NCBI GenBank assembly: GCA_947498765.1
Contig: CANMLG010000044.1
Location: 1-64,000 of the forward strand
DNA length: 64,000 bases
Reading direction: 5' to 3'
Source of the DNA: an uncultured Aquimarina sp.
GTDB taxonomy: Bacteria > Bacteroidota > Bacteroidia > Flavobacteriales > Flavobacteriaceae
Positions 1 through 10,383 of the stretch are shown here, piece after piece. A program made the position numbers and the translations under genes. Below the pieces are notes generated by a model. It saw only the letters and a list, made by a program, of their open reading frames with translations, searched no databases and was not told where the DNA came from. How positions within the stretch are numbered: the first letter of the stretch is position 1; each line of letters opens with the position of its first letter.

Positions 1-11
1 TATTTGAACAA

Positions 12-40
12 AGGGTTCAACTTTAAAAAAGTCAAACCCT
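12..40 (-). terminator. possible terminator hairpin after the T9SS gene
   Basis: Inverted repeat (12-24 with 28-40) whose 13-base arms pair except for a two-base internal loop, lying about 50 bases past the stop of the T9SS gene at 90. The following minus-strand sequence is only moderately T-rich, so it is a weak terminator candidate. Confidence 0.35.
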
Positions 41-89
41 CTATATTTTAAACTTACACATTTTAAGGGATAGTGTCAAAATAATTATT

Positions 90-2090
<2,001 letters not shown>

Positions 2091-2148
2091 TAATTAGTAA
2101 TTTAACATTTAAGCACAACTAGAATACTTAAAATTTATAAAAATGTTG

Positions 2149-3570
2149 TTACGACAAAAAGCCTAATGGAGTTCCACCCAATCTGTAATCCCAAAAATTA
2201 CCGATATTAGGTAATATATATTCCAAATCAGATGATGAGGCTCCAAACCACAGCGCCAATTCCGCAAAATATTCATCTGCAGATGTGGTTGGAATAAACC
2301 TTCCACCTCCAGTATCTAATGGACTCCCTAAATATAATTCAGGATATTGTCCAAATATTTGCTTTCCTTTAACAGCCCCGCCAACAACCAAAGCATTTCC
2401 TCCCCATGCATGATCTGTTCCATCTCCATTTGTTATCAATTTTCGACCAAAATCAGACATGGTATATGATGTTACATTTTGGGTAGCTCCAATTTCCTCT
2501 AAAGCCTCGTAAAATGCCCCCAAAGCCTCATCAAGCACTTTCATTTTATTACCATGACCTTCCAAATTTTCTGCATGACTATCAAAACCTCCTTCAGAAA
2601 CAAAAAAAGTTTGATTACGCACACTTAACACATCCCTAGCTGCAATTGTCCTTGCGACCATTCGTAAATTTTTTCCCAATTTACTATCGGGGAATTTGGT
2701 ATTGATAGTTATCCCCTTAGATAATGCGGCATCAAATTCAAAAGAATTACTTTTTGAGCCTGCAACTACATCGGAATAAGCTTGTTTTAGAATATTTTGA
2801 TGCTTTACTTCCAAAACATCATCCAGTGTGGCTCGTTTTAATTGTTCATAAAAATTATCTTTTGTAGCGCCATTTATCAACGTACTCCCGTTTTGACTAT
2901 TTTTTATTGTATATGACTGCACCCTATTTCCTCGTTGAAACAAATTTGATCCATCTAAAGAAATACTCATTGACAAGTTTTGATTGCTATTATTTTGTTG
3001 TAAAATATCAGCTAGTCTTCCTCCCCATCCTACATTTTGTTGCGCATCCCTAGGTAATGATGTTTGCCAACGATCCATTTGGTGAGAATGAGAAAATAAC
3101 CCAATTGGCAATTTTATTTTTTGTTTAAATTTGTCTAAATCAGTAGGTTCTTGCAACACCCCACAATTAGCTATAAAGGCTGCATTTTCGTTTTCAAAAA
3201 GCTGTTGAATATTTGACAATTCAGGATGTAGTCCAAATTTTTGTCCACTCAAATTTTTAGGGCTTATGGGCAATAAATCTTCTTTAGGTATGGCTATATT
3301 TGTTCTAGATGTTTTGTATTGCTCATAAGGCTCAGTATCTGTAGGCACTAGCATATTAAAACTATCATTACCCCCTGCCAAATAAATACACACCAAAGCT
3401 TTATAATCCATCATACTGGTGGTTTTAGCTAAAGGTCTATTTGCTGCTGCAGCTGATCCAATGAGTCCAATATTAGTTATACCAGATAATAAGCTTGTTG
3501 CTCCTAAATGAGCGCAACCTAAACCAAGATTTTCTATAAAAGTTCTTCTAGAATATTTTTTTTTCGTCAT
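2149..3570 (-). CDS. DUF1501 family protein with twin-arginine signal
   Basis: 473 residues. The N-terminus has a Tat-type signal (SRRTFIENLG, residues 8-17) followed by a hydrophobic, Ala-rich stretch. The body matches the DUF1501 family (alkaline-phosphatase-like fold): CIYLAGGNDSFN near the start, an SHSHQMDRWQ motif in the middle, and FDSHAEN and DFGRK segments towards the C-terminus. Biochemical function is not established for the family. Its start is 4 bases after the stop of the DUF1800 gene, which implies co-transcription and probably translational coupling. The pairing DUF1800-DUF1501 is a recurrent bacterial arrangement, and the haem-motif T9SS gene follows. Export as a folded protein is inferred from the Tat motif. 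Confidence 0.85.
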   Translation of the reverse strand: MTKKKYSRRTFIENLGLGCAHLGATSLLSGITNIGLIGSAAAANRPLAKTTSMMDYKALVCIYLAGGNDSFNMLVPTDTEPYEQYKTSRTNIAIPKEDLLPISPKNLSGQKFGLHPELSNIQQLFENENAAFIANCGVLQEPTDLDKFKQKIKLPIGLFSHSHQMDRWQTSLPRDAQQNVGWGGRLADILQQNNSNQNLSMSISLDGSNLFQRGNRVQSYTIKNSQNGSTLINGATKDNFYEQLKRATLDDVLEVKHQNILKQAYSDVVAGSKSNSFEFDAALSKGITINTKFPDSKLGKNLRMVARTIAARDVLSVRNQTFFVSEGGFDSHAENLEGHGNKMKVLDEALGAFYEALEEIGATQNVTSYTMSDFGRKLITNGDGTDHAWGGNALVVGGAVKGKQIFGQYPELYLGSPLDTGGGRFIPTTSADEYFAELALWFGASSSDLEYILPNIGNFWDYRLGGTPLGFLS

Positions 3571-3574
3571 AATT

Positions 3575-5365
3575 TTATAATTGAATCATATAATCAGGCG
3601 ATATCATAATGTAATAAATACAATCATGAACAGCATCTATATCTGAATATGTACTAATATTCGTTTCATTTTCAGAAATAGTCTTTTTTATTATTTCTTT
3701 TAACTGATCAGTTAACTGTCCTCTACAAAGTAAAATATCCAAACGATCTAGTAAAGCTTCCACTCCTGAATCTTTATATATAGCCACTTCTTCCGAAAAA
3801 TCAAGTGTAGGTTTATCGCTATTATTTGGGCCTATAAACTTTCCAGATTTAGTAAAATTATTAAAAGGTTTATCTTTTAATGAATTTTCAATTTTATTGA
3901 TATACGATATTGAGGTAACAGTATTGAGTATTTGAAACTCTGGTGATACTATTTTTTGAGGAGCTACATTCATTTCTTCGGCATAATCAAATTGAAAAAA
4001 ATTAAAAACAGTGGGCGAATCACTAAAACCTTGTAATACTATACCGAAATATTCGCGTCCATCATCCAAGTAAATTTTACCCGAAGGTGTTGTCATATTA
4101 AATGCCTTTAACAAAGTTATAAAACGCTCCAAAGGCTGAATCAGTTTTCCATTTGTTGGCTGCTCTATATAACTACACTCTCTTGCTTCGGGATCCAACA
4201 ATATAGCCTTAGTTACAGCTCCCAGATCACCTCTCTTCCCTTTGCCATTATTATTAAACACTCGAGCAACTCTACCAACATATGAAGGTGTAGGATTAGA
4301 TTTAACTAAATGCTGAATTAATCTAGTGGCTAAAAAAGGACCCACATTTGGATGGTTAAATAAAATATCAATTGCTTGATTGATATCCTGCATACCTGTT
4401 TGACCTGCTGGAATAGTCTTTCCTATAAAGGTTTTTTCGCCTTCGGAATGAAATCTTTCAAACATTTTCATAGGCGCTGTCCAATCTCTTTTAGGAAAAC
4501 CTAGAAAAAAATTAGTATTCGCTGCTCCTGATATATTTTTTGAACTAGCAAGTCCCGTAAACACCTTTGCCAGTTCTGCTACATCATCAATATCATAAGT
4601 CGGAATTGGCACACCTTCTGCATCTACTTTTACTGTCCCATTAATTTCTAGCTCATTCACTCCAATAGTAAACAACTGCATGATCTCGCGCGCATAGTTT
4701 TCATCGGGTAACGAACCATTAACAGGATTAAATTTCCTATTTCCAAAATGACTTAAATAAGTTCCCATGGACATACTCATGGTTACATTAAAAAGCATAT
4801 CTCTAAAATTACCAAAAGCTCCTTTATATAAAAAATCATGAAAAACAGCATGTCCATGATTATGATTTGGCTTAAAATTATCACTGCTAACCACAAAAAT
4901 TTGACTCCAAGCAAAAGCCATTCGCTGCCTTAACAGATCGTTTTGTTTAAATATAGTCTCATAAAACAAAAAGTCTAATGAATTTTTAAATAAGCGCTCA
5001 TCCTCTTGTTTTTCATCAACATCTTGGGCAATTTCTGCAAATCGTTCCGCATAAGAACCCGATGGCATTTTAATTTGATTATCTATCCATTCTTCAATAG
5101 TCTGATCTTGCAATGCTTCTATATCTTCATAAGTATTCCCTAATGCTGCTTGCGCTAAAAAACGAGCTGATTCTTTTAGCGTAAGCTTATTTGTTACGCC
5201 TGAAACTGTATTTGAAGCAGCTGTATTTGATTCCGCCTCAATATCACCCGAACTAGTTATCGTTATTCCTTTATTATGTCCCGCACCATAAAAATCTTCA
5301 TACAACTGAGCATATGCTCCTTGTAAAAAAAAAGAAACTAAGAAAAAAGTAAATAGTAATTTCAT
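3575..5365 (-). CDS. DUF1800 family secreted protein
   Basis: 596 residues with an N-terminal signal peptide (cleavage near AYAQ, residue 20). The largely helical body fits DUF1800: an early LTLKESARFLAQAALG segment, QRMAFAWSQIFVVS, NYAREIMQLFTIGV, and a central FHSEGEKTF motif. The enzymatic role of the family is unknown. It is the first gene of the presumed operon with DUF1501 and the T9SS/haem protein. The start at 5365 begins directly with the signal peptide, so no alternative is needed. Confidence 0.85.
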   Translation of the reverse strand: MKLLFTFFLVSFFLQGAYAQLYEDFYGAGHNKGITITSSGDIEAESNTAASNTVSGVTNKLTLKESARFLAQAALGNTYEDIEALQDQTIEEWIDNQIKMPSGSYAERFAEIAQDVDEKQEDERLFKNSLDFLFYETIFKQNDLLRQRMAFAWSQIFVVSSDNFKPNHNHGHAVFHDFLYKGAFGNFRDMLFNVTMSMSMGTYLSHFGNRKFNPVNGSLPDENYAREIMQLFTIGVNELEINGTVKVDAEGVPIPTYDIDDVAELAKVFTGLASSKNISGAANTNFFLGFPKRDWTAPMKMFERFHSEGEKTFIGKTIPAGQTGMQDINQAIDILFNHPNVGPFLATRLIQHLVKSNPTPSYVGRVARVFNNNGKGKRGDLGAVTKAILLDPEARECSYIEQPTNGKLIQPLERFITLLKAFNMTTPSGKIYLDDGREYFGIVLQGFSDSPTVFNFFQFDYAEEMNVAPQKIVSPEFQILNTVTSISYINKIENSLKDKPFNNFTKSGKFIGPNNSDKPTLDFSEEVAIYKDSGVEALLDRLDILLCRGQLTDQLKEIIKKTISENETNISTYSDIDAVHDCIYYIMISPDYMIQL

Positions 5366-5711
5366 TTTTTATAATTAGAATGAATTATGTGTTAATTAAC
5401 TTATCTAGAATCCCTAAATTATGATTTTTAAGTTAAAAAAAAGTTAAAATACCTGTAATCTTACTTATAATTAAACAAAATCTTGCTAAATCCGATTAAA
5501 AGATCTTTTTTACTGAAAAATGACCTACCACAAACTACCTCATAGCAAACTCTCTATGTATAGTATAAAAAAACTTAATTCAAATTTAAAAGCAAATCTT
5601 GCATTGTTATACCCATAAACAACAAATCCTTTGAAGTTAACTTCAAAGGATTTGTAAAAATTCTAAAAACCGTCTATTTGTTACTGGAGCAGCTCTATAT
5701 CTAAGATAAAC
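5366..5711. other. intergenic region between the DUF1800 gene and GH16
   Basis: 346 bases without a convincing ORF. It should hold the promoter of the DUF1800 operon (not identified) and the 34-base palindrome listed separately at 5622-5655. Otherwise nothing is recognisable. Confidence 0.6.
5622..5655 (-). terminator. perfect 34-bp palindrome, probable terminator of the GH16 genes
   Basis: 17-base arms (5622-5638 and 5639-5655) are exact reverse complements centred on GTTAAC. It lies 57 bases past the stop of the GH16 gene at 5712. On the minus strand it is followed by TTGTTT-rich sequence. A transcription terminator is the simplest reading. A perfect palindrome could also be a protein-binding site. 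Confidence 0.5.
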
Positions 5712-7076
5712 TTATTTTTCTATTAGCTCAAATGAATCTAGTAAAACATCGGTATCATTTACGCCTTTCACAATAACATAAATGATTTCTTTTTTACCTG
5801 TGTGAAATTTCAATTTACTATAAGTCCAATCTCCATTTGAAACAACTTTCTTCCCAATAGGATAATTAAACACCTCAACAGTAACCCCTGCTCCTTTTTC
5901 ACCTCCTGTTTTCCAACTAAGCTCATATGTCTTACCTGGTTCAACAGCTATTTTTTGAATTACTGAAGCTTTATTACTAAGTTTTAAGGCAGATATATCA
6001 CCATCATTAGCTTCTATATTTGCACTCACAGTTGCCCCTTTAGTCCAAAACCAATTTGTTAAATTAACATCATCGAATGAGCCATTTTTTAATAATCCTG
6101 TACCTTTTTTTGGTGCAGCAATAGGCTTATATGTTCGAACATAATCCACTAAATAGTTCCTTGAAGCATCGGAAAGCTCTCTATCTGTTGCTTTATTTCC
6201 TGCATTTGATCGCCAATCATGATCTTCAAGGTCGATAATCATAAACGAATCTCTATCCATTCCTAATCCTTCTGGATCTTTTATCCCCTCTTTACGAAGC
6301 TCATGTACAATTTTACCATCATAATAAAAATCTACAGTAAAAGGGTCTTTCCAATAGGCACCAAAACGATGCCAATCATTCCTCCATGGCTCTTGATTGG
6401 GTAACGTATGATGATGTTGCTTGTTTAAATCCTCAATAATTGCATTCCCTTGTTCTTCTCGAACAAAAACATGATAATTTGTTGAAGGTCTAGCCGCAAA
6501 CCATTTATGATCATCTCTATCACTTCCATAAATTTCCAACACATCAATCTCCCTCTTATCATCTGGACTTAGAAACCAAAAATTTGAAGAAAGCACATGA
6601 TTTGCTACCTTAGCCCTTACCTCTGTATAAATAGGGTATTTAATTTGTTTTTTTGAGGTAATAACACCACAATTTACCTTTTCAGTTCCTGTCTTACGCG
6701 AGGCCATCACCATTAAATTACCATTCTTAACTTCAGTATGTTTTTCATCCCAGTAAGTTAAGCCTGGCCCTTTCCAAGCATTAAAATAAGTATCTTTCCA
6801 TTTCTTTTTAAATTGATCTCCCTTACCCGAATAATCAAACTCATCTGAATGAGAAGCAACCACCTCCCAATTTATACCTACTGGAGGAATTCCTACCGAT
6901 TTAGGCAACACATAATTACCATTTTTATAAGCTCCAGTAACAGGCGAAGTTAAACCACTTCTAACAGTTTCATAAGATTTACCTATATCCTTACCTCTTG
7001 ACTTATCGTTTTGGGCAAAAACACCACTTGACATTATTGATATACATGCCAAAATTGATACTACTTTTTTATTCAT
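5712..7076 (-). CDS. secreted GH16 glycoside hydrolase (beta-agarase/galactanase type) with C-terminal CBM-like domain
   Basis: 454 residues with a signal peptide cleaved near VFAQ (residue 22). The GH16 domain spans about 65-320. The catalytic signature EIDVLE gives nucleophile E176, D178 and acid/base E181, preceded by FWFLSPDDKR and closed by NYLVDYVRTYKP. Residues about 327-454 form a jelly-roll resembling CBM4/9-type modules (LLKNGSFDD to DSFELIEK). GH16 enzymes with this beta-bulge signature cut beta-1,4- or 1,3-glycosidic bonds by a retaining mechanism. The arrangement looks most like agarase/porphyranase-type galactanases, but substrate cannot be fixed from sequence alone. A close paralogue lies 129 bases upstream on the same strand. 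No T9SS tail is present, so it is probably periplasmic or secreted by another route. Confidence 0.85.
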   Translation of the reverse strand: MNKKVVSILACISIMSSGVFAQNDKSRGKDIGKSYETVRSGLTSPVTGAYKNGNYVLPKSVGIPPVGINWEVVASHSDEFDYSGKGDQFKKKWKDTYFNAWKGPGLTYWDEKHTEVKNGNLMVMASRKTGTEKVNCGVITSKKQIKYPIYTEVRAKVANHVLSSNFWFLSPDDKREIDVLEIYGSDRDDHKWFAARPSTNYHVFVREEQGNAIIEDLNKQHHHTLPNQEPWRNDWHRFGAYWKDPFTVDFYYDGKIVHELRKEGIKDPEGLGMDRDSFMIIDLEDHDWRSNAGNKATDRELSDASRNYLVDYVRTYKPIAAPKKGTGLLKNGSFDDVNLTNWFWTKGATVSANIEANDGDISALKLSNKASVIQKIAVEPGKTYELSWKTGGEKGAGVTVEVFNYPIGKKVVSNGDWTYSKLKFHTGKKEIIYVIVKGVNDTDVLLDSFELIEK

Positions 7077-7205
7077 AATTTATATGTTTAAAAAACTCTA
7101 CACGAATTACGAATAGAGCTCGTAACCTACTTTACATTGCTGAATAACCACCCTAACTCATTCAAAAAAACAATTCCATTTTTCAAGAATTAACTAAGAG
7201 CTTTA

Positions 7206-8588
7206 TTATTTAATTTTTTTTAGTTTAAATGAATCAATTAAAATATTTGACTCACTTATATTCTCAGCAGTAACGTAAATTACGTTATTATTCTCAGAAT
7301 TAAACGAAAGGGTTTCATATGTCCACCCTTCATTAGATTCCACATTTTCTTCATCAATATTATATATCCCAACTAAAACTTTCCCTCCTGCTCCTTTTAC
7401 TTTGTACGAAAGTTTATATAATGTATTATTTTCAACTTTAACTTCTTGGATGATTTTAGCTCCAGTACCTGCTAAATTAACTGAAAAAACCTCCCCTCCA
7501 TTATCATTTAAATCAGTACTTAATTTCACTTTTTTATTCCAATACCATTGGCTCAAATCGGGCTCATCAAAGGATCCATTTTGAATCAAACCGCCTTCTA
7601 ATCTATAACTTCGTGTAGGCCGATAAGTCCTTACATAATCTACTAAATATTTATTTTTAGAAGGATCACTTAACTCTTCATCTGTTGGAAAAAAACCTTG
7701 ATTCGATCTCCAATCATGATCTTCGAGATCTATAATCAAAAATGAATCTCTATCCATTCCTAATCCTTCTGGATCATTTACTTTTTCCTTTCTCAATTTT
7801 CGTACCACTTTTCCATCATAATAAAAATCAACGGTAAAAGGGTCTATCCAATGTGCGCCAAAACGATGCCAACCTTCGCGCCAAGGTTCATCATTTGGCA
7901 ATGTATGATGGTTTTGATCATTCAAATCTTCAAGAATACGATTTCCATTATCTCTTACAAAAACATGATAATTTGTAGAAGGTCGCGCTGCAAACCATTT
8001 GTGATCTTCTCTATCACTTCCATAAATTTCCAACACATCAATTTCCCTTTTATCATCAGGGCTCAAAAACCAAAAATTAGAAGAAAGTACTTGATTAGCA
8101 ACTTTGGCTTTTACCTCACTATAAATAGGGTATTTAATTTGCTTTTTTGAAGAAATTACTCCACAATAAACTTTATCCGTCTCAGCTTTTCTTGAAGCTT
8201 TTAACACTAAATTCCCCCCTATAACATTAGTGTTTTTTGGATTCCATTCTGTTAAACCAGGCCCCAACCATTCATTAAAATAAGTATCATTCCATTTTTT
8301 GTAAAATTCGGCATTTTTTCCTATGTAATTAAACTCATCGGTTAAATCATCTACTACCTCCCATGTCCCCTTAAAAGGCGGCACTCCTAGATATGAAGTA
8401 ATTTTAAAACCTCCCATAGTAAAATCATTAGTAATTGGAGATCCTTCATCAGCTAAAAAACTTATCTCAGTTTTTTGCTTATTTTCTGATTTTTTCTTTT
8501 TTCCGTCTTCACTATTAGCATAACTATAATTAAAAACAAAAAAAGACCCCCAAATTGCTAATGCACTTTTTTTTATAAATGATCTCAT
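7206..8588 (-). CDS. secreted GH16 glycoside hydrolase, paralogue of the downstream GH16
   Basis: 460 residues from the ATG at 8588. An in-frame TTG at 8603 adds five residues ahead of the signal peptide and is less likely. After a signal-like N-terminus and a Lys-rich linker, the GH16 domain (about 75-325) has EIDVLE (E182, D184, E187) in a context almost identical to the neighbouring enzyme, including FWFLSPDDKREID and ARPSTNYHVFVR. The C-terminal ~125 residues are again a CBM-like jelly-roll (LIQNGSFDEPDLSQW). The linker and the CBM diverge more than the catalytic core, as expected for a tandem duplication followed by specialisation. The two genes probably form a transcription unit. Confidence 0.85.
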   Translation of the reverse strand: MRSFIKKSALAIWGSFFVFNYSYANSEDGKKKKSENKQKTEISFLADEGSPITNDFTMGGFKITSYLGVPPFKGTWEVVDDLTDEFNYIGKNAEFYKKWNDTYFNEWLGPGLTEWNPKNTNVIGGNLVLKASRKAETDKVYCGVISSKKQIKYPIYSEVKAKVANQVLSSNFWFLSPDDKREIDVLEIYGSDREDHKWFAARPSTNYHVFVRDNGNRILEDLNDQNHHTLPNDEPWREGWHRFGAHWIDPFTVDFYYDGKVVRKLRKEKVNDPEGLGMDRDSFLIIDLEDHDWRSNQGFFPTDEELSDPSKNKYLVDYVRTYRPTRSYRLEGGLIQNGSFDEPDLSQWYWNKKVKLSTDLNDNGGEVFSVNLAGTGAKIIQEVKVENNTLYKLSYKVKGAGGKVLVGIYNIDEENVESNEGWTYETLSFNSENNNVIYVTAENISESNILIDSFKLKKIK

Positions 8589-8929
8589 TAAACTCTGCTG
8601 CAATATTTTTAAAAAAATTAAACTTATTATTTCATTTTATCAAAACAACATCTCAATCAAGGTAAAACTTTTATACTTAACAATAAGAAACAACAATACA
8701 ACATTATATAATCCAAATTTAAAGTATACTTCCTGTTAATTATATGCATTAAAACAAAGAAGCAAATATAATATTTAACAAAGCATTAAATAAACACAAA
8801 ACACAAAAAAACACTCTAACGATATTGGACACAAAAAGAGTTCCCAAAAAATTAAAAATTAGACCTAAAAAATCATCCATATCAAATAGAGAATATGTTT
8901 ATATTTGTAGAATCTTTCTAAAATACAGC
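8589..8929. other. divergent intergenic region between GH16 and pyrH
   Basis: 341 bases with no supported gene. An open frame from a TTG at 8825 simply extends pyrH upstream and has no UMP-kinase character. A -7 promoter motif for pyrH lies at 8900-8907. No clear motif was found for the GH16 direction. Confidence 0.6.
8900..8907 (+). promoter_or_regulatory. -7 promoter element of pyrH
   Basis: TATATTTG matches the Bacteroidetes -7 consensus TAnnTTTG. It would give a transcript starting about 8914, some 16 bases before the ATG at 8930, which supports that ATG over the upstream TTG. No good -33 TTG is seen. Confidence 0.5.
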
Positions 8930-9637
8930 ATGAAATATAAAAGAATACTACTCAAACTTTCTGGTGAAGCCTTAATGGGAAATTTACAATATGGCATTGA
9001 CCCTAATCGCTTGGCAGAATACGCTAAGCAAGTAAAAGAAATTACAGCTAAAGGTGTAGAAGTCGCTATTGTAATTGGTGGTGGCAATATATTTAGAGGA
9101 GTTTCAGGAGCCAGTAAAGGTATGGACCGCGTACAAGGAGATCACATGGGGATGCTTGCCACTGTAATTAACGGACTTGCTTTACAAGGAGCTTTAGAAG
9201 ATGAAGAAGTTGATACTAGACTGCAATCCGCCATTGAAATAAATGAAGTTGCCGAACCTTTCATTAGACGTAGAGCTATGCGTCACCTGGAAAAAGGACG
9301 CGTTGTAATTTTTGGTGGAGGTACAGGAAATCCTTATTTTACAACAGATTCTGCTGCCGTATTACGTGCTATTGAAATTAAAGCCGACGTGATTCTTAAA
9401 GGAACACGAGTTGATGGTATTTATACTGCTGACCCTGAAAAAGATAAATCAGCTACTAAATACGATACTATTAGCTTTGATGAAGTACTTAAAAAAGGAT
9501 TAAAAGTAATGGATACCACTGCTTTTACATTAAGTCAAGAAAACGAATTACCAATTATTGTTTTTGACATGAATACCAAAGGAAATTTATTAAAACTAAT
9601 TTCTGGTGAAACTGTTGGAACTACAGTAAATGTATAA
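8930..9637 (+). CDS. pyrH: UMP kinase
   Basis: 235 residues, the usual bacterial length, from the ATG at 8930 ([17 protein letters not shown]). The frame is open back to a TTG at 8825, but those 35 residues do not belong to the family. Catalyses ATP + UMP to ADP + UDP in pyrimidine nucleotide synthesis in the cytoplasm. Amino-acid-kinase features are visible: the KLSGEAL phosphate loop, the [11 protein letters not shown] segment, and [16 protein letters not shown]. It is followed by frr 76 bases downstream, the common pyrH-frr order, and the pair ends at a strong terminator. Confidence 0.97.
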   Translation: MKYKRILLKLSGEALMGNLQYGIDPNRLAEYAKQVKEITAKGVEVAIVIGGGNIFRGVSGASKGMDRVQGDHMGMLATVINGLALQGALEDEEVDTRLQSAIEINEVAEPFIRRRAMRHLEKGRVVIFGGGTGNPYFTTDSAAVLRAIEIKADVILKGTRVDGIYTADPEKDKSATKYDTISFDEVLKKGLKVMDTTAFTLSQENELPIIVFDMNTKGNLLKLISGETVGTTVNV

Positions 9638-9713
9638 CTGATATTTGTATTTAATTAGTCTTTACTCTTAAAAAACTAATTTATAAATTCAAAATGAATA
9701 ACCTGATTATAAA

Positions 9714-10277
9714 ATGACTGAAGAAATAAATTTTATATTAGACAGCACTAAAGAATCCATGGGTAATGCCATCAAGCATTTGGAAAAACAATTTTCAAAT
9801 ATTAGAGCAGGAAAAGCTTCTCCTGCCATGCTTGGAAGTGTCACAGTAGATTACTATGGATCGCAAACACCATTAGGTCAAGTTGGGAATATTAACACTC
9901 CCGATGCCCGAACTATTACGATTCAACCTTATGAAAAATCAATGATTCAGGAAATTGAGAAAGGAATCATGATCGCTAATTTAGGTTTTAACCCCATGAA
10001 TAATGGAGAAAGTGTTATTATAAGTGTTCCTCCCCTTACGGAAGAAAGAAGACGCGAATTGGTAAAACAAGCCAAAGCTGAAGCTGAAGATGCGAAAGTT
10101 GGTGTTCGCAATGATCGAAAAAGTGCTAATAACGAAATCAAAAAGCTAGAAAAAGAAGGTCTTTCTGAAGATATTGCAAAAAACACAGAAGTAGACATTC
10201 AAGAACTTACCAATAGTCACATTAGCAAAATTGACTCCTTACTTAGCTTAAAAGAAAAAGAAATAATGACGGTGTAA
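9714..10277 (+). CDS. frr: ribosome recycling factor
   Basis: 187 residues, full length for the family. Releases post-termination ribosomes together with EF-G. Diagnostic segments include FSNIRAGKASPAML near the N-terminus, DARTITIQPYEK, the LGFNPMNNGE turn, and the basic PPLTEERRRELVK helix. Lies downstream of pyrH on the same strand and immediately upstream of a rho-independent terminator. Confidence 0.97.
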   Translation: MTEEINFILDSTKESMGNAIKHLEKQFSNIRAGKASPAMLGSVTVDYYGSQTPLGQVGNINTPDARTITIQPYEKSMIQEIEKGIMIANLGFNPMNNGESVIISVPPLTEERRRELVKQAKAEAEDAKVGVRNDRKSANNEIKKLEKEGLSEDIAKNTEVDIQELTNSHISKIDSLLSLKEKEIMTV

Positions 10278-10300
10278 TACACCAAAATAATCTAATAAAA

Positions 10301-10330
10301 AGCAACGGAAATTATTCCGTTGCTTTTTTT
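10301..10330 (+). terminator. rho-independent terminator after frr
   Basis: A perfect 10-bp stem (10301-10310 with 10315-10324), a four-base ATTA loop and a T-run to 10330, 24 bases after the frr stop. Confidence 0.9.
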
Positions 10331-10383
10331 ATAACACTTTTGCATCTGTTTTGATACATAAGTAAAAATCCCGGAATAAATTA

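Noticed and set aside
7851..8150. 99-codon plus-strand ORF inside the second GH16 gene
   Set aside because: Antisense shadow of a strongly supported catalytic domain.
8825..8929. Upstream extension of pyrH from a TTG
   Set aside because: The 35 added residues are outside the UMP kinase family and precede the -7 promoter motif.
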